Source: Amborella trichopoda
Taxonomy: Eukaryota; Streptophyta; Magnoliopsida; Amborellales; Amborellaceae
DNA: 64,000 bases
Direction of reading: 5' to 3'
Assembly: GCF_000471905.2 (NCBI RefSeq)
Contig: NW_006494943.1
Location: 103,191 to 167,190 of the forward strand
Part shown: one piece after another, positions 44,786 through 57,699 of the stretch
Layout: each line of letters begins with the position of its first letter
Position numbering within the stretch: the stretch's first letter is position 1
The notes under the pieces: generated by a model
The model's database searches: none
Told to the model about the DNA's origin: nothing
The model's input: the letters and a program-made list of their open reading frames with translations, nothing else
Position numbers and translations under genes: made by a program

Positions 44786-47430
44786 TTTTGACATGTATTT
44801 TCTATTCATGCCGGTCACCAACGGATGCTGGGTGCATTTTGGATTATCCAAATGCTGGAACAGCTCAAACATGAAATCAAGGTAAAGGCTAATGACACTT
44901 CGTTCTAAACACGGCACGAAGGCATGGGAGTCAGCTCGATTGGCAAATCCACCCTAGCAAATTCATCAGGAACACCCGTTAGTGACCCCCTAAATGGCCT
45001 TAGAATGTGATGACATTTGAAGGAATGCCCAAAGGAGAGCCTCCACTAAACTTCATCATATTTGGACTCTCTAGTAACCCCGATAATGCATCACCAGCCT
45101 CATGATGGACTGGAAATTACCAAAAGTTTAACCGAGGGCAATTTCCAAAGTTTCAGGTTGTTTGAACCCCATTTGACTCACATTTTAAGAGGTTAAAGTT
45201 GGACTATTATAGACACCCAATTTTGAATGTGGCTTTATTCATAGGTCCTTAAGCCATAAACCTAGCCCTAGTCCCGAATTAAACTCTTAAAACCAGCCAG
45301 TGACACATCAAACCATAAGGAATAATCCGAGGGACTATACTAACTAAATACATTCTAGATTACACTCAATTCTGGATCATACTCCCTAGAAAGCCTTGAA
45401 AAATATTTTGAAATCGCCAAATCCCCTTTAAAATGTCAAGTTTCGAGTGCGTTGAACCAAGAAATCAATTTCGAATTTAAAAATATACGACCATGAAAGA
45501 AGAGATATGGCACTTTTACCGGCGTGATGCATGTTGCTAGCAATGCTTATCATACCACTAGCAACATATATCGCATTGCTATGGTATGGATGGTAGGGAT
45601 CTCAGCAGGTTGTCTGTACACCCCGGTGGGAAGTATTTATATATAAATACTCACTCTAGATTGCTCTATTTTCCAGTTTGCTCAACCCTACTGAGCCTAA
45701 AACCTTAGACATCTAGAAATGACAAAATTCCAACCCTTGCTTAAGCACTGAACCAAAAGCCATATTTTTCCAACCACAATAATCAAATAAACCTTAAACA
45801 ACCTAGAGCCCTAGGCTTGAAGCACGGAGCCTTAGGACCTCTCTTCATTAACTCTTAAAACAATGGTTATTTTCTGCCTTTTTTCCCAAAAATGAGAAGG
45901 CAACTACATCGAAGCAGTCTGTTCCATGTTACTACTCCGGGTGCCAGGCCAATGGACTAAGCCTCGAATAAGGAGCCCCTTTCGTTGCACTTTCATTTTT
46001 GGTTCTTTTACATGTTTCATTTCATTCATCCCATTTTCTTTGGTGCATTCGATCAGCCAATAAACTACAGAGGGGTCGATTTCCCCTTTCAAATTAATTC
46101 ACCTGTAGATTATAATTCGGCATGACCCTTATTCATTATTTCTATTAATTTGGTTGAGTTTAGAGTAAAAGTCAAGGCCCGTTCTAAAAAAACATTTCCC
46201 CTAGATTTTTGCTATAAACAACTGTGTCTATAGTTTGAGCTTCATAATTTTTAAATTGAAAAGGGTTTTTGCTCAATCAAAAGTCATAACAAATGATTAT
46301 GGATTAGGATGAAATTCTGAGGGATTTTAATATAAGGATTTTCAAAGTCAACCCTTCAAATTTCATATCATTTAATTTCAAGTCATTTGGACATTGATTG
46401 GCCTGATTTTTATGAAACAAATTTAAAAGTGGCCTGAAATAGTATTACCATCGGTAGTGTGCAGCCCACCGCCAGTCATATGACATGCGTGCTGCCTATA
46501 GATAGATTGCATGAACACTGATGCTTCTTTTGAGCAATATCTACTACAATATATGGGTCTTTTGACTTGAAATTTGTAAATGAACGTAAACTCAATTGTT
46601 TATATGTTCATATAATTTTTTGAGCAACCATTTCAAGATTTGAAAATAAAATGACGATGAAATTGACGGTTTAGTGACGCCTGCTGCATACATCAAATTT
46701 CATCACCTTTAAGACTTGTTTCTTCAGTTGTTCCCTCAACTTAGGCCAATTCTGATGAAACTCGAAATAAAATTATCTACTCAGCACTCTTCAAACCACA
46801 TAAGGGTTTGAACAAGTTGGACCAAGATTCGAAAATAATTTGTGTCGCAAATCTCGGGTTGCAGAAGAAGATCTCATATGCACAATTGATCTTGAATTGA
46901 GCCAAAACTCCTTCATTTTGAGGTATTTAGCTTGGAAATTAAGTCACAAAAATCTCCAACTCAATCCTCCATCAACCCATTAAGAGAAATTTGGCAAAAG
47001 GCCATGATAACACACTAAGTTAGGCAGAAATGATCTCAAAATGCAGGTCCTCCCTATTTGACTGCCGTGGATTGAACATGAGTTACTTTGTGTAATTTGC
47101 CGAATTTTTGGTCAAAAACTTGCCTCACACTTATCTCGGGCGGAAAGTAACCCTAATTACCTACTCTTGGGCTATATACATCCCATGCGTTGCCCCTAGG
47201 ATGGGGCTAAAAGCTTTAGTAAAGAGAGAAAATGCTGAGAGAGTGAGGAGAGCAAGATAGAAGGTAAACTTTGCTCGACTTATGAGAAAATGACAGAAAG
47301 CCAAGAGAGAAGAAATAAAGCTTTAGAATCCTCAACCTTGCGAATTTATCATTGAGATAAAAATTTTAAACGTGAAGAAAGCCAATTGTTGGGCTCATCT
47401 TCGACTAGCAAAGATGAATAAGAGGAAGAA
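44786..47430. other. Repeat-like DNA, possible Tat-type LTR start at 45208
   Basis: TATAGACACCCAATTTTGAA at 45208 resembles the TGTAGACACCC that opens the LTR at 48796. A mirrored GCATGTTGCTAGCAATGC..GCAATGCTATGGTATGG motif and a TATATATAAATACTC box lie near 45520-45650. I could not find a matching LTR end. The LINE at 47444 inserted into its right part. Confidence 0.35.
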
Positions 47431-47443
47431 GATAGTAAGATAT

Positions 47444-48736
47444 CCCAAAGAGTCTTCTCATTAGTGATGTTACAGTGTGGCAAGGGGAGAGCATCACTTG
47501 GAATTTGACCCTCCCTTCCAGAAGGATTAGCTTTGAAGTGGAACAGCAGTACCTGCAACTACTGTCCAGGCTTTACAACCTTTGCCTTTCTCCCTCTAAG
47601 GGTGACAAGGTCATTTGGGAGCTAGAACCATCTGGTGTTTTCTCAATTAAGCCTCTATAACATCATGTGGATGGATAAATTTACCCCTAGTTTTGCAAAG
47701 CTCCTCTTAGGGTGAGAGCCTTTATGTCGCTTCTTAGTTGGCGTCGCTTCTTAGTTGGGATCGTATCCTCACCATTGATCAACTTCGGAAAGGAGAAGTT
47801 CCTGTTGTGGATGTTTGCATTCTATGTAAGCAGGATGGAGAGTCTGTGTCTCATATCTTCCTCTATTGCCCCTTTTGCGAGGCAGATTTGGGATTGGCTT
47901 TTATTCAAAGTAAGTGACATTGGGTAGGGCCTTTTTCGTCATGGTTGGTCCCCCCTTTTTCTTCAAGTGGCCTGATTTTATGGCGTTTAACCATAGCTGC
48001 TATTCTTTGAACTATTTGGAAGGAGAGAAATGCTCGTTGCTTTGAAGGAAAGGCAAGAGAATTTGATGCCATTGTGGCTTCTATTCTCAAAACTATAGTT
48101 GAATGGGCCCATGCTCGCAATTCCTTCATAAAATATTTTTATTACAACTTCCACAAGCTTTTGGCCATGAAGAAAAAGAAACTTGTGAAGGATAGCAGAT
48201 GGTTTCCTCCACCTCCATGCTGAGTGAAACTGAACTTTGATGGTAGTGTTCGGGAGGAGGGGAGGGGGGCAAGCTATCAAGGCCTCCTCCGTGACTGTAT
48301 GGGAAATACTATCTGGTCCTTTCATGGAAACGTTGCACCGTTGCACTATCAATGAAGCAGAGTTTTGGGCCCTTTTGCACGGAACCAGTAAACTTGATGT
48401 ATCTTTCCCTAGAGTTATCATTGGAAGCGGCTCCCTCAATGTTATCAACTGGTGTAGGAACCCTGCCTCCACCTTTTGGCAATGGATCCATCTCCGGGAT
48501 CGTATTGAGAGATGCCTCCGTGGGAAGAGAGATGTCTCCACGGGAAGGAGGTCTCCTTTATTCGTGTCCAAGGGAAACGGAATGGGAGTGTTGATGCTAT
48601 TGCCAAAGGTGTAAGAGTGTGACTCTCTGCTTTTCTCCTTTTCGTTTTCCTTTTTTCTTTCTTTGTTGTTTCTACATTTGTAATTTTTCATCCCATTAAT
48701 GAAAAGTTATTGTTAATTATTCCAAAAAAAAAAAAA
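47444..48736 (+). mobile_element. 5'-truncated L1-type LINE with target duplication
   Basis: Flanked by GATAGTAAGATAT at 47431-47443 and 48737-48749. It ends in ATTAATGAAAAG..ATTATTCC plus a run of 13 A, as expected for target-primed reverse transcription. The RT zinc-binding segment reads CILCKQDGESVSHIFLYCPF (about 47815-47875), and the RNase H domain starts near 48226 (VKLNFDGSVREE), with GSLNVINWC near 48430. Frame changes and a 17-bp repeat (CTTCTTAGTTGG at 47730 and 47747) show decay. The 234-codon minus-strand frame (47987-48691) is antisense. Confidence 0.95.
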
Positions 48737-48795
48737 GATAGTAAGATATAGTTCCTCCCATGAGCTACTTTTTTCAAATCAATGGGAAGTTAATA

Positions 48796-50029
48796 TGTAG
48801 ACACCCCCGATTGAAATTCTGGTTAAGGGAATTTCTAAAAACTCTGATTATTAGTCCAAAAGACTACAATAATCCTAGTAAACTATAGTCAACTTATACA
48901 TAGTAGAATTGTCCCAAAATTATCTAAAACTCTCTCAAGCCATAATAGACCCGGAGAGCTTTCCAACAGCGTAAGAATATTCAAAATCAGACCTACCGTT
49001 GAAAAGTTAAGGGCCTAGGGGTTTGCCATTTTAAATTACCAAAATACCCCTAGTGTGACCCACTCTACGTGACGTGCAGGCTGCGCGCCTAATGGAGGCT
49101 TGGGATGTGCTACTCACTGTTCATCGCACGGACCTGATGGGCTTGAGGTGTTTAAATCCTATTTTGATAATGATTTTAGGTTGACAAAAAATAGGAATAC
49201 CATGAAAAAATCCTAAAAAGTACTTATTCCTAATCAAATTGGGACTTGGGGATTAGTTTCAACAATTTCAACCCTAACCCTCATTAAAACTTATAAATAT
49301 CCCCTCAAATTTCCAGGAAAATCAGATTGAAAATACTAAAAACAAATCCTTAGAAAACTCTAAGAATTTTATAAATTAGGATAACAGCCCAAAAATTAGG
49401 AAAATAGACTAGATAATTCTTAGAAAATTAGAAAAATTTAGAAAAAATACCCAAAAACCCCATAAAATTCCCAATAATGGTAGAAAACCATAGAAAATTC
49501 CAAAATCGTTGGAAAATTGTAAGAAATTCATCCTTTTCATTAGAAATAAATAGGGAAACCCCATACCTAGTATCGCTAAGCCTTCTTTTTAACCTAGAAT
49601 CACCAAGTCTAGCGGAATCAACCCAAAATCCAGCAGCCAATGGCATTCAAAAAAAGAAATGGTGGCACAAAAGAGGCATGTTCTGAGCCCAAAACTCAAG
49701 GTTTCGGGTTCCCAAGATAAGTAATTCTCTCCATATCTCTCTTAATTGATTAGTTTTTAAATTTTAGATTATATTTCTGTTATTTGCAATTTACTTTCAT
49801 TCTTAGGAAAATTAATTAGAAATTAAAAGCTTTTTAAGGTTTAGTAAAGAGGTCAAGAGTTGGTGTTGCCAGTAGATTTAGTGGAGAACCAAATCTACAA
49901 GATCTGTGATGCCCCATAATATACAATTTGAGCGACCACACTCTCTCTGCTGATTTAAAAAAATTAACTCGTTTCACAAGATATTTGAGTTTATCTCACG
50001 TAGAGATTGATCCAAATTCGTGTGTAACA
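48796..50029 (+). repeat. Tat-like LTR with primer-site remnant
   Basis: Starts TGTAGACACCCCC and ends TGTGTAACA, followed by ATTTGGCATCTACCTTGGG, a decayed form of the TTTGGCGCCCACCGTGGG primer region usual for Tat-type gypsy elements. No downstream coding region follows, so this is an LTR plus a few bases of interior. The match is by eye and the family assignment is inference. Confidence 0.55.
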
Positions 50030-50044
50030 ATTTGGCATCTACCT

Positions 50045-51128
50045 TGGGTTCTCGAGCTTCAAATCTGTATATTTAAATCATAAAATGCTTCATATAAATT
50101 TCCTGTAACCTTTTCCAAAAAATAAAAAATAGAAAACACAGAGGACAAGACTATAGGAAAATTCACCTGAAAGATGCCAGAATTTCATCAAGGGCCCCCC
50201 AGAACTGTGCGACTCGAATCGACTCGCATAGGCTATACGGAACTGCCGGAAAATGTTTTTTAGTTGTCTCGTTTTCAACCCCGTCTCGACCCTCTATGAT
50301 TTTTGAGCCTTCTAGTCTCTGATTACAGTGACCTAAAAATTCTAGGAAAATAAATAAAAATAAAAAAAAACAACTAAAAGAGAGATAAAAACTAGGTTAG
50401 ATCATGCTTTTTGTTGCTGATCTACTCAAATTAGATTTCATCCTTTTTTTATTTAATCAATATTCTTCATCTTATCTCTTTGGATTGGGATTATTGATCT
50501 TATCTCATGAGATTAGATTATTGACATCCTTATTTTTTGTTCAATCTTTATCTTGCATCACTAGGTTAGGATTGATTGCATCTTGCTTGCTTGATCACAA
50601 GACTAGCACCCACCACTTGTGTGTTGATTTTTCACATATTTATCACACACAAGTCGTACTTATACAATAAAAGTATTCAAACAATTTTCTCCCTATACTG
50701 GCAATTAAGTCGTGCAAGCCCCTAGTTTTTCGACGAGACCATTGGGAGTAAGCTAGTGATGAAACATATACCCCTCTGCAGAATTCCTGACCACAAAACA
50801 AACAAACCCGCAATAGAAAAGCTCAACTTCTGCAGTTGAATTGTAGTTGAGCTTCCAATCAAACCTAGCCGAGTTTTTAACTTTTGCCTTAGTTCGGTAA
50901 ACTTGGAAGACCCAGCCTATCAATCGTTCTAGGTCAAATAGTTTTTCAAACCATTTTCTGCATGCCCCACTTTCATCCAGTTTCGAGTCTAGGACTAAGC
51001 TAGTTTCAAGTCTAGGACTAAGCTAGGTTCGTGTCTAGGTCTAGGTGCGAGTCCAAGTCTTGGTCTTGCTAGGTGTGAATCTAAGGCTAGTTAGATTTAT
51101 GTCTAGACTGGTTGGGATCTAAGCTTAG
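50045..51128. other. Intergenic, ending in a TCTAGG-rich stretch
   Basis: No gene recognised up to 50970. From 50970 to 51128 and again from 52872 to 53095 the DNA is made of degenerate GTCTAGG/TCTAGGTC words, including a 23-bp near-exact duplication (50979-51001, 51002-51024). The LTR element at 51129 inserted into this tract. Confidence 0.6.
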
Positions 51129-52871
51129 TGATGTAGATAAAAATTAGAAAAAAAGTAAGAATTGTAATTATATTTTATTTTTAATAATTTATCTTTTTAA
51201 GAGTGGGTAGGGTGAGTTTTTAAGAAAGATTTACCTTGTTGTGAGTTAGTTTTTTTAAAGCTTATCTTAGATTTAGTGAGAGATTTAAGGGGATTTAAAT
51301 AGATTTAGTGATAGATTTAAAGGTCATTTAAATATGAGAAAGATATGAGTTTTAGATATGGGAAGGTACGTTTTGGATTTATCTCCAAAAGAAAGAAGGC
51401 TTGAGGGGATGGAAAATAGGGAGGGCACGTGAGGTTAAGAGAGAGAAGATAGGGATAGAGGTGAGGTATCTTTTGGAAGTAAATCTTTTAAGACGTAAAA
51501 AGCGCGAGAAAATAGGGAGATGAAGAGAGAGATAAGGGACAATTTTGTGCAAGTTAGAGAGAGAGGGCTTTTATTTTTATTTTTTGAAGTCCATTTAAAG
51601 GAATATATCCCTTCATTATAAACCATCAAAGAATGATCAATGAATGAGAACTGAGAAAAGTTGATCTTGTGAAAAGATCTGAATTGAGTAAAGTTGATCT
51701 TGTGAAAAAATCTGAATTGAGTAAAGTTGATTTTGTGAAAGATCATTTTTGGGTTGGACTCACTTGCAGGCCTTGAGAGAGTATATTCTCTCAACTCTTT
51801 TCTTTTTTTATATATATTTTTTATTGTTCTAGTTTATTTTCTCCCTACATCACTTTGTATCAGAGCCCTAAATTTTGTGTTGATATAGGGAGCCTTGAGA
51901 TCCGTGATCTAATTATGGAAGATGTTCAAAGCGAAGTTTTTGACATCAATCAGCAGTTGCAACGATTGGATTAAAGATTTGAGAGACTCAAAGAAAACAT
52001 AGTAGAGCGTATTAACAAAGTAACAGAACAATGTCTACGAAATCTATTCTATAGACTACAATTGGGACAAGAGAAAGAAGAATATGAAGAGGTAGATATT
52101 GATGCAAAAGATGACATCGACAACCCCAGTATGCAAGAAATTTTGAAAATCAATTATGAAGAAGAAGATATGTGTGATGTAGTATTCGAAATCTAACCAA
52201 ATGAGTCTGAAGGAGAAATCAAGATTGAGCTTGAGATCACAGTGTTCTACTTCGAGATAAGCATAAAGGCTTTGATGAATCAGTTTGATGAAGAAATTGA
52301 AAAAAAAGTATTAAGACGCATGATGGGATTATATCACATATTAGTACTGGGTTGGCTTCAAGCTCGAGGTCGAGCTTCTACCAACCCTAGGAGAATGATG
52401 CAGATAAAAATTCGAAAAAATTTAGAATTGTAATTGTAGTATTTTTTGAATAATTTCTCCCAATTCGGGGAGAATGATGAAGATAGAGGTGGGTTATATT
52501 TTGGAAGCAAATATTTTAAGACGTAAAAAGAGAGAGAAAATAGGGAGATGAAGAGAGAGATAAGGGAAAAGTTCGTGCAAGTTAGAGAGAGGTTTTTTTA
52601 TTTGTTTTTTTTTATTTTAAAGTTTATTTAAAGGGAGATGTCCCTTCATTGTAAACCACCAGAGAATTATTAAAGAATGAGAACTGAGAAAAGTTGATAT
52701 TGTGAAAAGATCTGAATTGAAAACAGTTGATGTTGTGAAATATCTGAATTGAGTAAAGTTGATATTGTGAAAAGATCGTTTTTATGCTAGACTTCCTTGC
52801 AGACCTTGAAAGATGGTATATTCTCTCAACTTTTTTCTTTTTTTTTGTTTTTATTGTTCCAATTTAGTTTG
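51129..52871 (+). mobile_element. Second collapsed LTR retrotransposon
   Basis: The 5' LTR (51129-51852) and 3' LTR (52396-52871) share TGATG.AGATAAAAATT, a GGAAGTAAAT.TTTTAAGACG block, AGGGAGATGAAGAGAGAGAT and a GAATTGAGTAAAGTTGAT repeat. The 3' LTR lacks about 270 bases of the middle and its last bases. A primer site, TTGTATCAGAGC, lies at 51855-51866. The interior is about 540 bp. No clean target duplication was found. Confidence 0.82.
51915..52395 (+). pseudogene. gag start joined to pol end, second element
   Basis: ATG at 51915 opens EDVQSEVFDINQQLQRLD, a stop (TAA at about 51972), then RFERLKENIVERINKV, a gag-like coiled-coil start. After acidic segments the frame reads SSRSSFYQP, a stop and ENDA just before the 3' LTR, the usual end of a gypsy pol. 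All enzymes are missing. The architecture matches that of the element at 25778. Confidence 0.65.
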
Positions 52872-53098
52872 GTCTAAGTCTTGGTTTAGGTCTAGGTCTC
52901 TCCCTTAGGTCTAAATAGGCGCAAGCCCAATCCAGAGTCCAGGCCCAGGCCTACTCTATGTCAAGGTACAAGTTCTAGAGCCATGTTGGTGCTCATCTAT
53001 CGGTCTAGGTTCAATTTAAGTCTAGGTCCAGTCCAAGTTAGGTCCAACTTTTTAGTCCGGGAATCATGTCTCAGGACCAAACCAAGATGTGGTCTAAC

Positions 53099-54919
53099 TG
53101 TAACAATCCTAAAAATTTAACAAAAAAAAAAAAAAAAAAAAAATAGGAAGAAAAGATGCTTTTAAATAGGTGATGGTCTGTTTGAGTATGATGGTCCTTG
53201 GGGACCATCACTATTTTCAAAAACTTTTACTTGGTTTAAAACTTTTGCTGCTGCTTTTGTTTGCAGCCTTTGCAATTGCTGCTTGCAGCTGGCAACGTCC
53301 TTTAGCGGATGTGGTTTTCGTATGTTGAAAGCAGACGCTTAACGCAATACCTCAGGTATGAGGTAGAGCGTAATAAAATATTATAATAATACGTTATAAG
53401 AATTTAAATAGGGGAGGTGAGCACTCCCACCCTAGAAAATTTTGAGATCTCTATCTCTCTGGTCGAAACACAATGAACTCCTCTCTCGAACCGAATTTTT
53501 ATCGGAAGCTCCCTCTCAAATATTTGTGAGTAAGTGACATCGTCTTTTTGAAAAATAGTCTATTTTTAATAAATAGTGATATTTCCGTCCAGGATCTTAT
53601 TTTATCAGTTTTGTGTGTAAGTGACCTCATTGTCTCGAAAAATAATCCATTCTTTTTAAAAATGAAATGAAATAATTATTTCTGCTTATTATCATGAATT
53701 TTAGGCGCGATAAATTTTATGCCCACGTGACCTCATTATCTTGAAAAATAATCTTTTTAATAAAAATTGTGATATTTTATCTATGTTAGAAATTTTGAAT
53801 GCTGTAAATTAGAAAAATAAATTTATTTATTTTTCTTGTTTATTGTTAGAAATAAATGTGATATTTCTGCTTTTAGTAAAATTGTGATATTTCTTTCTAC
53901 TGTTTTGAATATTTAGACATTGTAAAATTCATGTGCAAATGACTGCCTTATTATTTTAAAATTTTGACATTTTTGCAATTGATTATAGTATTGTTGTGAA
54001 ATGTTTATTTGTGGATTGATATCCCATAAATTGTGATAATTCCGTATTCTTGAATTTTTATAAGAGTTTTCTATACATATTAAATTGGCAATTATGCTAG
54101 AATGCCTTTACAAACTGCTACCTTTTTAAATTTGAGCCCAAAATATTTGATTGGTTATTTTTGAAATGTTATAGAGAGTGACTGTTATTAATGGTTTAAG
54201 TGAAATTCATATTAATGATTTCAGTGATATGTTGAGTACATGATATTGTTGCTTTCGAATGTTTAAAGAGATTTAGAAATAATTTAAGTATGCAAGGGGA
54301 CTCATCCGGTTCCCCGGTGAGGTATAAGTGGACCTATCTGGGATGCCGGTAGGGATTAAGTGGACTCATCCGGTACGCCGGTGAGGTATAAGTGGACCTG
54401 CAGGGATTAAGTGAACCTATCTGGGACGCCGATAGGGATTAAGTGGACCCATCAGGACGCTGATGGGGTATATAGGTGACCTACTTGGGACGCTAGTAGG
54501 GTATTTTGTGAAATCCTTTGAATTATGTACTACCGTTAAAAGTGTTATAAGCATTTCAATTACTCGGATTATACTTAATTATGCATTTATTGAAAGTGAA
54601 ACTGTTGATGCATTTCTATTAATAGATCTCATTTTGAAAAATATTGATATCTTTCAATCATGATTATTTATAGGATTATGATGATCACTTACTGAGTAAC
54701 CAAACTCATCAAACTATGGTAAACATTTTTTCAGGATAACTACGGATTCATTTTGAGTGCTAATCAAGATCAACCTTGGAAGATACTGTTGTTGTGCTAG
54801 CTTTCTTTATTTACTATGTAAGACCTCGCCACTGTAAATTTGTCCTATCAATAGATGTATATATGTTTTGTCTGTCACATCTCAGGAATAACAGTACTGT
54901 AAATTCTTGGGGTGTGACA
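53099..54919 (+). repeat. Solo LTR of the gypsy family at position 1
   Basis: Starts TGTAACAATCC and ends GGGGTGTGACA, aligning along its length with the LTR at 4508-6209. An exact 5-bp duplication, CTAAC, flanks it (53094-53098 and 54920-54924). No internal region remains, so it arose by recombination between the two LTRs of one insertion. Confidence 0.96.
54294..54505 (+). repeat. About 32-bp subrepeats in the solo LTR
   Basis: The same array as at 5585-5796: AAGTGGAC.. units ending in GGTGAGGTAT or TAGGGATT, in the same order, with private base changes such as GGTTCCCCGG for GGTTCGCCGG. Confidence 0.9.
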
Positions 54920-54924
54920 CTAAC

Positions 54925-57660
54925 CTTTTAGGCCAACGTAGGTTTAGGAAGCCATGCCAGTCTTTGGAGCAGCAGCAAGGTGCACCCTCAACCTATCGGG
55001 CCCATGTGGTTGAGTTTAACTACAACCCACATGGAACCACAACTAGTTGTTCAGGTCTCAAGGTCCATAGCACCCCAAATGATGAACTCATTAAGAAAGT
55101 TATCCCGTGAGACTTAGAGTATTATCAAATACCAAATCGACACGTCCAAGGCAAGTCAATGATGCAAACCCTTAGGTCAGCCGACTTGAACGGGGTTAGT
55201 CTTGGTGCACAATCATCTTCTAAACCTAGTAGCAGAAGATCAAAGGTCAATCCTCTCAGGGCAAGAATATGCGACAACATGATCAAATCCTATCCAAGAT
55301 CTAGTCCAATGGCTCCAAGAGCCAATGCTCAAGCCACCACAACTCATCCCATGGGGGCATGCGCTCTGAGTTCCCTAGGCATGACCACAAGCACAATTTT
55401 GAGTATTATGAGTCGCTCTCAACTGAGCGTCTTAAGGATATTCATGTTGTTAGCGCCTTCTTACGGGACATTGGCCTCACTGAACCTCATGATCCATCTC
55501 GGGCATCGAGTCGGTGTCTGAGTCAAGATCAAGAACACCTTCTTCCCCGGAGCAGCACAGTCATATCAATTCCACCCCCTTGGTTAGCTGGCATCACCAA
55601 AGCACTCGTTCTAAACCACTGGCTCCCCTGGCTCACCTACCACAAGATCTTCCACCACAAAACCCTTCGTCCAAACTGGAATACCATCATCCACCAACAC
55701 AGTCTCTTCAAGCTACCCCAGCTCCATACTACTACCTACAGGTGACCTTCTCAGCCCTTATGCCACCCCATTATCCACCTAGTCAGCCGCACCAGTCGCC
55801 TCATTCCCTTCTAGCCACACCTCTGGCCTATAGTTACCACCATCTGGTGCAGCCCACCCCATTAGTGCATGTTCAACCGCAGGTTCAAGCTTGCCAGGCC
55901 TCAGCTCCACCAGTCATGGTCACTCCTCAGACATGCTCTTATCACCCTCCAATACAAACCCCTCCACCTGCGCTACCCTCTCAACCGGCCCCAGCTGTTT
56001 CGTAGGCCCATCCTGCTCCCTCCTCCAGTCTTGTCCAGCCACATCGGCTGCCTCACCCGCACAGCCTACAGCATCAGCTACATGCAACCAATAAGCTGAT
56101 AAAGTTAAGACCCCTCAGTCGACTGAGCATGTCAAGCTAAAAGGTGAGTTGAACAAGCATTGGAAAAAATGAGAGTCCTTAATATTATCCCACCTAGGTC
56201 ATATGTCAAGGATATTTTTGGAGATGTCGAACCCCTTCCATCGGATTTCACACTCCCCAAGTTCAAAAATAAGTTTAATGAGAAGGGAACTTTGAAAATC
56301 ATGTCTCCACCTACCTATTAACCATCACTTCCCTCGAAGATAAGCCTCGCCGTCGCAAGGCAATGTTCCAATACACTTTCTCAGGACAGCCTCTAACTTG
56401 GTTCTGAGAGGTTTTAACTAAGTACTGGATCAAACTTCGGATGAATTGCTTTGACATTTCATCATGCAATATCGCGAGACAAAGCAACGACCCATCGGTG
56501 AATTGGTTACTAACCAGAAAAATCATGGTGAGTCATTTACAAATTTTGTTTATAGATTTAGAGATACTGCATCTGAAGTCATTGATTGTACGCACTATGA
56601 AGCCTCTCATATCAGTATGGCTATAAAAAATATGTCATCTAAGTATAAACTTACTTCAACAAAAGTATTCGGCCTTTCTCTTTTGACTCAATGCTTGAAA
56701 AGGTTTCATGCTATGAGAGAGGAAAGGAAAGGCCTCAGGATCAACTACCGGTTATATTGGAGCAAGAGCCCGATGAAACCATACTGGGGCAAGAGCCAGA
56801 TGAAGTAATGCTAGGGAAAGAGCCTGACTACAATAAAGGTTCATTTAAATATGACTCTAGCGAGATATTAATTGATGAGTGTGAAGCCCATCCCAAGTCG
56901 AAATCATCTTCAAAATGGCTTAGGGATACATATAGCACCACATCAGAACAAGAGCTCAGTCAAAACAAATCTCCAACTAGTGGAGAAATCGATATATTAA
57001 CTATTAATCAACTAAAATATCATCCTAAGTCTAAATTATCTTTGATATGGCTTAGGGATGCAAGCGGGCTCATTTTTATACATATCAAACACAAGGTATT
57101 GCACCCCTAGAGTTCACTCATTTTAAGAATTTGATAAGTAATATCCTTGCATTACTGCTTAAAAAGAAACTCCTTGAATGGCCTCTAGCTTGAATTATTT
57201 CTTTATCAATTTGAAATAGGTAGCAGTGGTGCAAATGGTATCATCAAAACCACGCCCATGATACTAAGGAATACATTGCTCTTAGGCTCATTAGCCAAGA
57301 TTTCATTGATAAAGATAGCCTAACTGTTACAATGGAAATTAGAGAAAAGGACATCCCTCTCAATTTAAACTTATATCATACCACGTTACATGAAGAGAAA
57401 AAAGTTGTAATTGAAAAGACCAATGATTTAGGATCCCTGCCCAAGCCAAAGATCACTTGATATGTCCTTGGGCCATGGGAAGAAACCGACCAAAAAATTT
57501 GGTAGATGAAAATCAAGAGAGCAAAGTTTCCCATTTCCTAAGCTAGGGCCTTTCAAAAACCAAACAATGAGAATTGCCTTAGCTCTAGGACTCCAATTCA
57601 CAAGGAAACCAAAGAGGGAATAACTCCCCATGGAATGGTTAACCTAATAACCTCTTAGTT
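54925..57660 (+). pseudogene. Ty3/gypsy gag relic, plus strand
   Basis: A Pro/Gln/Ser-rich segment (55514-56005, for example PPHYPPSQPHQSPHS) precedes a gag core: LPSDFTLPKFKNKF near 56232-56275, YLLTITSLEDKPRRRKAMFQ near 56310-56370, and ELVTNQKNHGESFTNFVYRF near 56500-56560. A repeat of the form LEQEPDETILGQEPDEVMLG lies near 56755-56815, and HDTKEYIALRLISQDFIDKD near 57257-57316 resembles the end of a Tat-type gag. It is interrupted by stops and frameshifts. Neither LTR could be assigned. Confidence 0.75.
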
Positions 57661-57699
57661 TCTTCATGAATGTAGTCTCCAAGATAAGAAAATCCTTAT

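Noticed and set aside
47987-48691. 234-codon minus-strand open frame
   Set aside because: Lies antisense to the RNase H part of the LINE at 47444-48736; the sense strand explains the sequence.
50970-51128. Interstitial telomere-like repeat
   Set aside because: The word is TCTAGG/GTCTAGG and irregular, not the plant telomere repeat TTTAGGG.
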